Positions 7,868 through 15,926 of a stretch of DNA of 20,340 nucleotides are shown here, in pieces. This DNA comes from Bacteroidia bacterium (GTDB taxonomy: Bacteria > Bacteroidota > Bacteroidia > Bacteroidales > BM520). The position numbers and the translations under genes were made by a program. The number at the start of each line of letters is the position of its first letter. Within the stretch, counting starts at the first letter, position 1. The DNA lies in contig RZYD01000017.1 in the NCBI GenBank assembly GCA_009930445.1, forward strand, positions 1 to 20,340. Reading direction: 5' to 3'. The notes beneath the pieces are model-generated. The model was not told the DNA's origin. It saw only the letters and a program-made list of their open reading frames with translations, and searched no databases.

Positions 7868-8599
7868 CTACAAGCATTTATGAATAAGACATAATTGCAC
7901 AGGATATTTTTTCGTGACCATTGAGTAAATATCTGTCAGTCGTGAAAGGCATTTGTTTAGGCTTTTATTCCGCGACGTTATCTTCAAGTGTTTGTGCGGA
8001 AAGAAATACAAAGGGGGTGTTGCCTTCACGTTCGCTCCAGACAAAACCTTTCTCACCTTCTCCATGTTAAGATTCGGGCAATCACGCCTTCGACTTTGGT
8101 CAATGATCAACACTCCACCATCATGCATAATGTCCAGGTAATCTTCAATAATTCGGATCTGTAAATCAAAATCATCTATACGCGTAAAAGGATGAAACTC
8201 ACGAATAAACACAACATTGAATTTCATGTGTTCAAAATACTTTTTAGGAGCTGTTCCGTCTCCCTGACAGAAATTAATGTCAGGATATGTGTCACGCGCA
8301 AGAGCCACCCCCTCCTGTAACAACTCTATACCTGTTACTTCAAACCCCAACTTCTTCCAGCAATGCGCCATGTATCCCGAGCCGGATGCAACATCAAGAA
8401 CTTTTCCTTCCGGTTCAGTATGCAAATATATTTTGGCAAGATTTAAGGCACATTTGATTTCTAATTCACCTCCTTCAAGCATGCAATGTCCTTTAGAATC
8501 AGAAAAATCACCTGTAGCACGAGCCTTTCGATAGTCCTCGGCCGTACATGCTGTGTACTTCTCCCAATTATACCCATTCATTGCTTCTTGGTCTTTCAT
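7868..8599 (-). CDS. Class I SAM-dependent methyltransferase
   Basis: About 243 residues. GKVLDVASGSGYMAHCW (about 66-82) is the SAM-binding motif I, and FEVTGIEL is the acidic end of strand 2. FNVVFIREFHPFTRIDDFDL (about 130-150) lies where the catalytic/motif IV region is expected. ILIIDQS-type sequence (GGVLIIDQSRR) is the motif before the last strands. It probably O-methylates a sugar of the polysaccharide, but small-molecule substrates cannot be excluded. The ATG at 8599 is preferred over a TTG one codon upstream because AAGGA lies 5 bases before it. Thirty-two bases separate its stop from the deacetylase start. Confidence 0.85.
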   Translation of the reverse strand: MKDQEAMNGYNWEKYTACTAEDYRKARATGDFSDSKGHCMLEGGELEIKCALNLAKIYLHTEPEGKVLDVASGSGYMAHCWKKLGFEVTGIELLQEGVALARDTYPDINFCQGDGTAPKKYFEHMKFNVVFIREFHPFTRIDDFDLQIRIIEDYLDIMHDGGVLIIDQSRRRDCPNLNMEKVRKVLSGANVKATPPLYFFPHKHLKITSRNKSLNKCLSRLTDIYSMVTKKYPVQLCLIHKCL

Positions 8600-8680
8600 C
8601 AATTTCCTTCCACAAGTCAGCCATTGCTATACATCATCATATCGTCACTGTATTTTGTTTTTTATTCAACAATCACCTGT

Positions 8681-9658
8681 TCATTTAACAAACGGAAGAT
8701 CCGTATAGGAGTATTCACCTATCAGTGAATATTCCTGTCCTTCAAGCCGTTTCTTAAAGCGTTCGACACCTGTAGTCGTATTGGCCCCAAGCCCTCCTAC
8801 GTCAAAATATTTACATCCCCACTCCCGTTGCATAATCATAGAGTGCCACAGCAGAAAGTAATTAACCTGCAAACGCCTTCCTTCATCGGAATTCCAACCA
8901 ACCAAATACGTGCATGTATCTCCATGGCGCACCGTTAGCACCGCCCCCTGCCGAATATTGTTGTAACGAGCAAATAAGATTGAAAAATTCCAACACTGTC
9001 CTTGTTGATTTGCCATCGCATGAATCAGCTTTGTCGGAACGCCATTAAAACATTTTTGTTGCTGCATCTCTTCATATTTGGATATCAAAAATGGCAATGC
9101 ATCATCCAGAGACGGCGCTTCCAACTCTAAGCCCGCTTTTTCGCTTTTGTTCAACGAGTTACGCCATTTCCCGTGAAAGCCCGCCCGTATTTCACTAGGT
9201 GAACGTGCCAGGTCGATCACTGCTGAAACCACTGGCGATGTGTGACGTTTCTTGAAGCCAACGTCCTCCAATACAACCGAAGTATCGTCGGCTCCACAGT
9301 ATAACTCTGGAACTATTCGCAACAACCGCCAACGTTCTTGTCGCAACGTATTGCAAACAGCGGTCATAATTCCCGTAGCAATGCCCCGGGAGAGCGGCAT
9401 TCGAAAATCATCAGCGAAGAAAACAGGGCCCCGGTTTATTCGAGCCACCCCACCAATCAAAGGCAGCGAATACACCAGCACCTGCAGAAGTCCAACAGGT
9501 CCAGCCTGCTCACTATGCAAAAGAAAACGACAGACACGGCATCTCTGTGCCTGGCGCTTCGCTTCTCCGTATTCGTAACTCTGCAATAATGGTGCATGAC
9601 ACACTTTCGGCCAGTATAACTCCCACTGCTCTCGATCTATTTTGATCATCGACATCAT
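8681..9658 (-). CDS. FemAB/GNAT-type (BioF2-like, Acetyltransf_6) transferase
   Basis: About 325 residues. The order of motifs fits the FemAB-like double-GNAT family found in exopolysaccharide clusters: LQSYEYGEAKRQ near the N-terminus, GGVARINRGPVFFADD, LARSPSEIRAGFHGKWRNSL in the middle, the acyl-site stretch GAVLTVRHGDTCTYLVGWNS, and the C-terminal YFDVGGLGANTTTGVERFKK (the conserved DxGG-containing end). FemA/B proteins transfer amino acids from aminoacyl-tRNA; relatives in polysaccharide loci are thought to acylate or aminoacylate a sugar. That is family knowledge, and the substrate is not visible here. A GTG at 9685 would overlap the preceding gene by 23 bases. The ATG at 9658, with GGTGA 8 bases upstream, is preferred; ATGs at 9655 and 9649 are also possible. 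Confidence 0.85.
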   Translation of the reverse strand: MMSMIKIDREQWELYWPKVCHAPLLQSYEYGEAKRQAQRCRVCRFLLHSEQAGPVGLLQVLVYSLPLIGGVARINRGPVFFADDFRMPLSRGIATGIMTAVCNTLRQERWRLLRIVPELYCGADDTSVVLEDVGFKKRHTSPVVSAVIDLARSPSEIRAGFHGKWRNSLNKSEKAGLELEAPSLDDALPFLISKYEEMQQQKCFNGVPTKLIHAMANQQGQCWNFSILFARYNNIRQGAVLTVRHGDTCTYLVGWNSDEGRRLQVNYFLLWHSMIMQREWGCKYFDVGGLGANTTTGVERFKKRLEGQEYSLIGEYSYTDLPFVK

Positions 9659-9662
9659 GGCT

Positions 9663-10436
9663 TCATTCACCGTCTGATATAGCACTGCTGTCGTCTAATC
9701 GGCTTTCGCAAAATAGATACAACGATTCTCCTCCGAATAATCGCCCCTTGAGTCGGCGACTAAATACTTGTAATGCCATCCTAAGCGGCAAAGTTATAAT
9801 ATTTTTTACACTTCTTATCTTTAAGTTGCGTGCCATCGGATTGGGAATATATCCACTTGCTAAAATTCTACCAAACTTCCCACCAACGCTTCTTGCTCTT
9901 GTTTCATTGAATAGACTGATGTGACTACTGTTATCCACAATTTTGCGTCGGCTTTTACTTAGGTGGTATGCAACATTATTATCCATTGCAAAACCAACCA
10001 CAAAGAAACGAGATCGTTCGGCTACAGACTGCAAAAATTCATTGGGATCTTCCACATGCTCAATGATATCACACAACAAAGCCAAATCCCATCGTTTCTC
10101 AACAGTCTTAAAATCTCCACAAACAAAGGTGCCGTTATTATTCCTTTTTCTTGCCACTTCAATGGCGTGCGGCGAAAGGTCGAAACCGTAATGCTCAATG
10201 TCTATCTCTGGATATCTGTTTCTTAGTTGTTCTGCAAGCCCTGTAGAAACCATTCCCACACCACAACCGATATCAACAATTGCCAATTGATTCTGAGGCA
10301 ACTCTTTTATGAGGGCATCAAAATCTACAATCTGTAGCAACCATTTTATTTTATTTGGGGCCTGCCCCGCTAAATAATCAGGGATATCATTCCAATACTC
10401 TCCTGACTCATATATATATAAGGATTTTTCGCTCAT
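9663..10436 (-). CDS. Class I SAM-dependent methyltransferase
   Basis: A 257-residue protein. IVDIGCGVGMVSTGLAEQL (about 53-71) is motif I, EHYGFDLSPHAIEVAR gives the ribose-binding acidic position, and WDLALLCDIIEHVEDPNEFL is the motif III/'DVIEHV' signature of UbiG/Methyltransf_11-type enzymes. The C-terminal part after about residue 150 is basic and hydrophobic (ITLPLRMALQVFSRRLKGR), which may sit at the membrane, common in polysaccharide methyltransferases. The ribosome site AAAGGTG lies 7 bases before the ATG. It heads the second half of the cluster, preceded by a 358-base gap with a candidate promoter, and its stop almost touches the FemAB-like gene, so the two are probably coupled. Confidence 0.88.
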   Translation of the reverse strand: MSEKSLYIYESGEYWNDIPDYLAGQAPNKIKWLLQIVDFDALIKELPQNQLAIVDIGCGVGMVSTGLAEQLRNRYPEIDIEHYGFDLSPHAIEVARKRNNNGTFVCGDFKTVEKRWDLALLCDIIEHVEDPNEFLQSVAERSRFFVVGFAMDNNVAYHLSKSRRKIVDNSSHISLFNETRARSVGGKFGRILASGYIPNPMARNLKIRSVKNIITLPLRMALQVFSRRLKGRLFGGESLYLFCESRLDDSSAISDGE

Positions 10437-10794
10437 AATATTGCACCTTTTTCCTGAGGATCTGACACTCTATCAAGCAGTATTTCTGCAAGATTCTATT
10501 ACCGTTAAGTGTAACATATATGAAGAGCTTGTACCAAAACATTTTCAGATAGCCTAACTTGTTAATAATTATTCCGCTCAAAAAAAAGACCTGAAAACCT
10601 CGCCCGGATGGAATAAACGACATTAAAGCGAACAAACGCTAACTTTTAACGATTTTTGGCAGACCCCCGATCTTTGCCCCATTCGACGAACAGAAGTTAC
10701 GCAGCGACGGCGGCATCTTCTTCTATTGTTGCTTTTGCAAAGCTTCCATGCGAGCAAGCTTCCAGAGATTGTGCGTTAAAATGCACTATTCATG
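10437..10794 (-). other. 358-base gene-free gap inside the polysaccharide cluster
   Basis: No convincing gene is seen between the O-antigen ligase stop and the methyltransferase start. The left part (about 10437-10620) is A+T-rich and carries a candidate promoter. The right part (about 10655-10780) is richer in G+C. Its minus-strand reading gives a short frame ending IEEDAAVAA then stop, and an overlapping 25-codon frame MPPSLRNFCSSNGAKIGG. These look like a decayed or dispersed intergenic element rather than an expressed gene. The gap divides the cluster into two likely transcription units. Confidence 0.6.
10508..10537 (-). promoter_or_regulatory. Candidate sigma-70-type promoter for the downstream half of the cluster
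   Basis: On the minus strand TTGGTA (10532-10537) and TACACT (10508-10513) are separated by 18 bases; each matches the -35 / -10 consensus at 4 of 6 positions. It lies about 70 bases upstream of the methyltransferase start at 10436, inside the only long gap of the cluster. The assignment rests on consensus matching alone. Confidence 0.3.
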
Positions 10795-12024
10795 TCACTT
10801 CCGGACGTGTTCCTTACTATCTTTGCGTGTGCACGTTAGTTCTTTTTCTGCAATCGCCAGCAGAGGCCATATAATGCGGTTGTTAAGATTTGTTTCAACA
10901 AATATCCCCAAAAACATCCATATCATGCATATTCGTATAACTGTATCGTTGTATCCGATCTTTATGAGGTAGAATAGCATAAAAAGGTATAAAACCAATC
11001 CGATATAACCACCCGTAATCATTGATTCAGCCAAACCTGAATGAGGGTGCCCAGCAACAGGAACGTTGCTGCCACCAAATTGTTCTACGATATACCGAAA
11101 ATTGCCATTGCCGTAACCTAACAGATCATGGTTAGCTGATTTTATTGAAATGTCAATAAATTCGCTACGAACCGAAGCTGATTTATCGTCAGTCACACCA
11201 TAAAAAATATCATTGAAATGGTTTACTAATGAAAAGTTGCTGCCGAAACGTTCTGCCAATCTCGAATTCATATTTGGTACTACAACACCCCAAAAAAACA
11301 GAAACAGAATAACTACAATGCATACATCGCGCAGTGAGATTTTTTTTATGGAAACAAGCACAATTAAAGTTGATGGAATACAATAAAGTAATAAACTCCT
11401 TCGAGCCCCCAACACCATAATAGCCAAGGATGCAAACAGCGCAACCATCGATTTCCATTCGTATCGTCGTTCGGCAAAAGAACACAAACCTACGGCATAT
11501 GCAAATGGCAAAGCTGATCCTAAAATATTTTCATTTAGGAAATAAGAATAGTAACGGCCACCTATGCCATGGTGCCCCAAAGGTATCAACAGTGCAAACG
11601 GAAGTGCATTTACATTGATAGCCCGTTCGAAAAAACCCGGTATTGCCAACTGCCTGAACGCTATCATCGCCATAAAAACAAAAAGCATAGTGCGAGCATT
11701 TGCAGGCATTCCAGCATCGTCCAGCCATCTAATGTGATTAACAATTGAAAGAAGCGTTAGCAATCCATAGGCAAATGTTAACGGCGACAAGAACGAAATA
11801 GTCCGCCCTTTTTTAAAAAAGAATACGGAAATGATACAAACTAACAAAATTACATTATTTACAAATACAAGACCGCCCCAGTTTGCCAAGATGCCAGTGA
11901 AAAAATATAACTGCAGCAAGTTTAACAATTTGCTATCATACCATATTTTGCTGTTGTCATGCCTCAATATGTGTCGCAACAATTGACGCGAAGGCTTATT
12001 CAGGGATAACGACTGCTTTGTCAT
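10795..12024 (-). CDS. O-antigen ligase / polymerase-like membrane protein (Wzy_C type)
   Basis: A 409-residue polytopic membrane protein with roughly ten hydrophobic segments, among them GGLVFVNNVILLVCIISVFF (50-69), the stretch after ARTMLFVFMAMIAF, and a run around 230-250. MVLGARRSLLL (about 203-213) matches the 'SR-x-x-L' arginine motif of ligases and polymerases. A long periplasmic loop (about 250-335) ends in AGHPHSGLAESMITGGYIGL, the His motif typical of the Wzy_C / O-antigen ligase family (usually H-N-x-x-L). It should join polysaccharide to an acceptor or polymerise repeat units in the periplasm. Because a Wzx flippase is in the same run, a Wzy polymerase role is plausible; ligase and polymerase cannot be separated here. 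No clear ribosome site precedes the ATG. Confidence 0.85.
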   Translation of the reverse strand: MTKQSLSLNKPSRQLLRHILRHDNSKIWYDSKLLNLLQLYFFTGILANWGGLVFVNNVILLVCIISVFFFKKGRTISFLSPLTFAYGLLTLLSIVNHIRWLDDAGMPANARTMLFVFMAMIAFRQLAIPGFFERAINVNALPFALLIPLGHHGIGGRYYSYFLNENILGSALPFAYAVGLCSFAERRYEWKSMVALFASLAIMVLGARRSLLLYCIPSTLIVLVSIKKISLRDVCIVVILFLFFWGVVVPNMNSRLAERFGSNFSLVNHFNDIFYGVTDDKSASVRSEFIDISIKSANHDLLGYGNGNFRYIVEQFGGSNVPVAGHPHSGLAESMITGGYIGLVLYLFMLFYLIKIGYNDTVIRICMIWMFLGIFVETNLNNRIIWPLLAIAEKELTCTRKDSKEHVRK

Positions 12025-12137
12025 AGTATTATGATGTTGGTGAGGATTAACATGACCACAAAGATCTGTTATATTTTATACGGGCTTCTGTCACTTCAAT
12101 GCAAAGCAACCTATTTTTATAAAGCCCATAAAGGATC

Positions 12138-13298
12138 TTACCCATTAATAGTTTGATCAAAACTTGAATACATGGCTTCAAGTTGCTTGCCCTGTATCTC
12201 CGCGTGATAGTTTGTTTCAATATGCAAACGAGCTTGTTTTCCCATATCAATTCGCGTCTCAGGATTCCTTCCCAAATATAATACAGCATCTACTAACGCA
12301 TCGACACTACGCTCGGGCACAAGTATTCCGGTTTTTCCATTTAGAACAACTTCTGGAATATCAGCATGTGTTGTAGATATGACCGGCAGACCAGATGCGC
12401 CGGCTTCAATTAATGCTACCGGGGCCCCTCCCTCAGTATCGCCATTTAGTGCCGTAACACTGGGTGACAAAAACAAATCGAAGTCATATAATTGCTGAAC
12501 AAAAAAGTCATGAGATCGATATCCCATCCACTGGATACTTTTATCTATTTCTAAGTCTTTTGCCAATCCATGCAATAAGTCCCGCAACGGCCCATCGCCA
12601 ATAATCATGGTCTGAAGTTCGATATCATTACGTATAGCCTGAACACCTGCAATAGCGCGCAAAGCATATTCAATTCCTTTTTTTTCTTTAAAGGATGCTG
12701 CAATAAGAACTCGCATTATTTGACTATGCGGAACTCGCGACTGGTACGGAGTCTTTTCCAATTCAACACCTAAATGATGCACATAAATCTTGCTTTCAGG
12801 GCACCCCATACCCATCAGTGTATTTTTCATATTATTCCCCTCAACAATAAAATAATCTCCCTGAGAAAACAAGCGACGATAGCGTCTTCTCCACAAAGGA
12901 ATTTGCGGTAGAATGCCCACATCGTATCCATAAAAGCGTGTAACTAAAGGAATATTATGCTTTCTTTTAAGTCCGAGAGCAAAAAATCCTTCCCAACCAA
13001 AATGGGCGTGAAGAAATAAAGGAGGATATCGTCGCAACACATTAGAAAAACAACGAAAATCAACAGGAGGAAGAAAACCCATTCGTCGAATAATTCGCTC
13101 AGGCCAGGACATGCGAGTCGTCGGTGCTATATCAGCTTTGCGTGAAGTATAAATGCGCTCCAGTGGATACGAATCCAAATTTATCGTCTTTCGTGTAATA
13201 ACATAGGGAGTATATTTTCGAACGTATTTAATCTGTGAGTAAACCCAGTTTAGCGTATGACCTAGGTACTCGCCTATCATGTGTGCAACATAATTCAT
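12138..13298 (-). CDS. GT4-type glycosyltransferase, WcaL-like
   Basis: About 386 residues. FLHAHFGWEGFFALGLKRKH (about 96-115) and LVTRFYGYDVG (about 118-128) are the paired motifs typical of colanic-acid WcaL-type GT4 enzymes. YFIVEGNNMKNTLMGMGCP (about 149-167) ends the first domain. RVLIAASFKEKKGIEYALRA opens the donor domain, and TEGGAPVALIEAGASGLPVI (about 288-307) is the donor-binding Glu region. It probably adds a hexose to the repeat unit, as WcaL is thought to do in colanic acid (family knowledge). A TTG one codon earlier is possible; the ATG at 13298 follows GGTGA by 4 bases. A 113-base A+T-rich gap with no gene separates it from the ligase-like gene. G+C is low (21 of 60 bases at 12481-12540). 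Confidence 0.92.
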   Translation of the reverse strand: MNYVAHMIGEYLGHTLNWVYSQIKYVRKYTPYVITRKTINLDSYPLERIYTSRKADIAPTTRMSWPERIIRRMGFLPPVDFRCFSNVLRRYPPLFLHAHFGWEGFFALGLKRKHNIPLVTRFYGYDVGILPQIPLWRRRYRRLFSQGDYFIVEGNNMKNTLMGMGCPESKIYVHHLGVELEKTPYQSRVPHSQIMRVLIAASFKEKKGIEYALRAIAGVQAIRNDIELQTMIIGDGPLRDLLHGLAKDLEIDKSIQWMGYRSHDFFVQQLYDFDLFLSPSVTALNGDTEGGAPVALIEAGASGLPVISTTHADIPEVVLNGKTGILVPERSVDALVDAVLYLGRNPETRIDMGKQARLHIETNYHAEIQGKQLEAMYSSFDQTING

Positions 13299-13347
13299 CA
13301 AATCACCATTCCGTGTTTCTTATAACTATTCCTCTCTCCGAGAACTA

Positions 13348-14001
13348 TTACGCAGATTTAAATGCAGTGCAATTTGCTGTTGCACTCAATCCTTGATATG
13401 GAATGAGTTTGAATATTAACTTCATCAAATGATTTCCCCAAAAATTATTTCCAAGACAATGAAGAGGCGAATCACACGATTTGATATCACAAAATCCAGC
13501 ATTATACAACAACTCCTGCAACTCTTTTGGTGAGTAAAGGTTGATATGCGTTGGATCATCTAGTCTCTGTTGTCTGTTGAATTTACTAGGAGAATATATG
13601 ATTAACGACCCCTTAGGCTGTAAAACACGAAAACTTTCGTTAATACAGTGTTTTGCAACATTGGGCTCCAGATGCTCTACAACCTGATTCATTATCACAC
13701 ATGCAAACGATTCATCATCATAAGGTAATGAATTGCTTAACAAAAATTGCTTTAGTTCCATATCCGGAAAACGAGCTCGTCCCATTTCAACAGCCTGTGC
13801 CGAACCTTCAAGTCCAACGCATTCAATTCCCCACCGAGTACACGCCTCTACAAGGTACCCCACACCCGCACCTAAATCAAGAACGGTACCCGCCTCTCGC
13901 CCTTCACTTACAATTTTAGCCAAAATTCCGCGATAAAAATGCCAACTTCTTGTCAAATAGTGTTTTTCATAATAACCTTCTGGTCCAATACCTTTATTCA
14001 T
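13348..14001 (-). CDS. Class I SAM-dependent methyltransferase
   Basis: A 217-residue protein. TVLDLGAGVGYLVEACTRWG (about 39-58) is the SAM-binding motif I with IECVGLEGS as the acidic strand-2 end. FACVIMNQVVEHLEPN is the 'VxEHL' motif of Methyltransf_11/23 proteins. SLIIYSPSKFNRQQRLDDPTH and INLYSPKELQELLYNAGF match sugar-methyltransferase-like proteins of O-antigen loci, where DPTHINLYSP is a common stretch. It likely methylates a sugar of the repeat unit. The stop of the preceding methyltransferase gene overlaps its ATG by 4 bases (ATGA), and AAAGGA lies about 10 bases upstream, so the two methyltransferases are co-translated. Confidence 0.87.
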   Translation of the reverse strand: MNKGIGPEGYYEKHYLTRSWHFYRGILAKIVSEGREAGTVLDLGAGVGYLVEACTRWGIECVGLEGSAQAVEMGRARFPDMELKQFLLSNSLPYDDESFACVIMNQVVEHLEPNVAKHCINESFRVLQPKGSLIIYSPSKFNRQQRLDDPTHINLYSPKELQELLYNAGFCDIKSCDSPLHCLGNNFWGNHLMKLIFKLIPYQGLSATANCTAFKSA

Positions 14002-14657
14002 GAATGCCGATCCTTTCTCCCAACCATAACTGATATATCTTCTCCAAGATCAATATAATCAATGCAATGCCTCAATGTTGCATATTGAAATAAATCTTTA
14101 TATTCAACAACAGAACGAAATTTCCAATACTGTCCATCTTTTTTTTTCGAGGTATTCTCGACGACACAAAGGAGTCCCCCATTCTTAAGAATTCTATTCA
14201 CATCCGCAATCAGTTTTTTAAGCTCCACATTCTCAATGATCCCTCCTAGAACAAGACAAATCCAAACAATATCAACGCTATGATCCGCGCAGGGAATTTT
14301 AGTGCCTTTCATAAGGCGATATTCAACCTCATCAGTTTTAGGGGCTATATCTAAAAACTGTTGAACCGGATCAACACCAACGGCTTTCCCCTGAATCAAT
14401 TCCGCAAGTTTGGCAGTAAAACGCCCAGTTCCACATCCTAGATCTAAAATTGTTCTTTCTGTTCCTAAAAGACTTTCTTTAAGGTGAGGGAAAATGCAAT
14501 CGACCTGCATTTGTGTTACCGCTTCGATTTCATCATCAGTATGACCCAAATTAAGAACAGCCCTCTGACCATACGTTTTAGCACGGCGCCTCCACATGGA
14601 TATCGGAGAACGTTTTGCTATCTTTCCAGCAACAAATGACTTGATTCGAGACATCAT
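13998..14657 (-). CDS. Class I SAM-dependent methyltransferase
   Basis: A 219-residue protein. TILDLGCGTGRFTAKLAELI (about 69-88) is motif I, KAVGVDPVQQFLDIA the strand-2 acidic motif, and PCADHSVDIVWICLVLGGII the motif IV region with Asp. ILKNGGLLCVVENTSKKK is the post-III strand. Residues 1-50 are basic, starting MSRIKSFVAGKIAKRS, possibly for membrane or partner contact. It differs clearly from its neighbour at 13348-14001, so the pair is not a recent duplication. The start is three bases after the aminotransferase stop, implying coupling. Substrate probably a sugar or a sugar-linked group; not resolved. Confidence 0.86.
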   Translation of the reverse strand: MMSRIKSFVAGKIAKRSPISMWRRRAKTYGQRAVLNLGHTDDEIEAVTQMQVDCIFPHLKESLLGTERTILDLGCGTGRFTAKLAELIQGKAVGVDPVQQFLDIAPKTDEVEYRLMKGTKIPCADHSVDIVWICLVLGGIIENVELKKLIADVNRILKNGGLLCVVENTSKKKDGQYWKFRSVVEYKDLFQYATLRHCIDYIDLGEDISVMVGRKDRHS

Positions 14658-14660
14658 TGT

Positions 14661-15902
14661 TCACTCAGTCGTTGGAGTTCCGACAAGATCGGTGACAGCC
14701 TCTATAACGTCGAAAACATCAACGTCTGTCAACTTTGGCGAAAGTGGTATACTGACAGTTTGCTGTCCAATGCGCATCGCTATTGGATAATCTGCTGCGT
14801 GCCAACCGAACCGCTCTTGGTAAAATGGGTGTTCTGGGATGCTGAGGTAGTGCACACCCACACCGATATTTTGCTTATGCATGGCACGGAGAAAATCATC
14901 ACGGCTTATCCCTGTTTTCTCTTTGTCAATCAGCATTGTATACAGGTGATAGGCGTGGCGTGTTTCGGGTTCTGGCGCGGCGGGTAACTCGACCGGCAAT
15001 TCCGCAAATGCTTTGTTATATTTCGCCCATATCTCTTTGCGCCTTTCCCACCATTGATCGACTCGTCTTAATTGATGCATACCAATGGCTGCCTGTATAT
15101 CCATCATATTGTATTTGAATCCTGCACCAGTAACCTTATAGTGCTTGTACTCGGAATCGGAAAATCGGCTCCACGCATCTGCACTCATTCCGTGAAGAGC
15201 AAGTGTTTTGGCTCGCGCAGCAAAATTTTCGTTGCCAGTAAGAATCATTCCGCCTTCGCCAGTGACAATATTTTTGGTTACATAGAAACTAAAACATCCA
15301 ACATCACCAAAGAGACCAGCTTTCCGCCCTTTATATTCTGTCTCAATTGCATGTGCACAATCTTCAATAATAAGCAATTTGTGTCGCGAGGCGATTGCAC
15401 AGAGCCGATCCATGTCGCAAGGCCGCCCTGCAAAATGGACAGGAAGAATGGCTTTCGTTCGAGACGTAATTTTTGCCTCTACTTCAATCGGATCTATATT
15501 CATCGAAACGGGATCAACGTCTGCGAGTACTGGCGTTGCTCCTGCATGGATAATAGTGTTGATTGTCGCACAGAATGTCAAAGCGGTTGTTATAACTTCA
15601 TCTCCAGGGCCTATCCCTGCAACCAACATGGCTAAATGCAAAGCAGCCGTTCCAGAATTTACAGCAACAGCGTAGGCAGCCTCTTTATATAACGCAAAAT
15701 CATTCTCGAATTGAGCTGTTTTAGGCCCCGTTCCAATCCAGCCCGACTTCATAGAGGCAACTACTTCGTCTATTTCTTCTTGTCCAATACAGGGGGAACC
15801 AAAAATTAGGAAATCACCCTTTGTTCGCATTGTTGCCCCTTTGAACTCAGATGGCGACGAAAGCCGATTGTTTGTTAGTGGTTCTTCTTTTAATGATGAC
15901 AT
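14661..15902 (-). CDS. DegT/DnrJ/EryC1/StrS family sugar aminotransferase
   Basis: Up to 413 residues with full DegT family signatures: IGQEEIDEVVASMKSGWIGTG (about 39-59), VAVNSGTAALHLAM (about 79-92, PLP phosphate grip), VHFAGRPCDMD, IIEDCAHAIETEYKG (about 178-192, ring-pairing Asp), and FYVTKNIVTGEGGMI, whose Lys at about 210 forms the PLP Schiff base. The family aminates nucleotide-linked 3- or 4-keto sugars with glutamate, so this gene should supply an amino sugar for the polysaccharide. Two starts are credible: the ATG at 15902 (AGGA 9 bases upstream) and the ATG at 15830 (AAAGGGG about 5 bases upstream), which would give the 389 residues more usual for the family. It lies 24 bases after the flippase gene. 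Confidence 0.94.
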   Translation of the reverse strand: MSSLKEEPLTNNRLSSPSEFKGATMRTKGDFLIFGSPCIGQEEIDEVVASMKSGWIGTGPKTAQFENDFALYKEAAYAVAVNSGTAALHLAMLVAGIGPGDEVITTALTFCATINTIIHAGATPVLADVDPVSMNIDPIEVEAKITSRTKAILPVHFAGRPCDMDRLCAIASRHKLLIIEDCAHAIETEYKGRKAGLFGDVGCFSFYVTKNIVTGEGGMILTGNENFAARAKTLALHGMSADAWSRFSDSEYKHYKVTGAGFKYNMMDIQAAIGMHQLRRVDQWWERRKEIWAKYNKAFAELPVELPAAPEPETRHAYHLYTMLIDKEKTGISRDDFLRAMHKQNIGVGVHYLSIPEHPFYQERFGWHAADYPIAMRIGQQTVSIPLSPKLTDVDVFDVIEAVTDLVGTPTTE

Positions 15903-15926
15903 AATTTTGTTTCCTAATGTACGGGT

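Noticed and set aside
10408..10635. 75-residue minus-strand frame upstream of the methyltransferase
   Set aside because: It covers the candidate promoter and overlaps the methyltransferase start in another frame; composition does not look like a protein.
10656..10972. Plus-strand frames at the end of the ligase gene
   Set aside because: They lie mostly antisense to the O-antigen ligase-like gene and resemble no family.
12047..12289. 80-residue minus-strand frame between the GT4 and ligase genes
   Set aside because: It mostly overlaps the end of the WcaL-like glycosyltransferase in another frame and has no recognisable motif.
15072..15635. 187-residue plus-strand frame
   Set aside because: It is the shadow of the DegT aminotransferase gene, whose catalytic motifs are unmistakable on the other strand.
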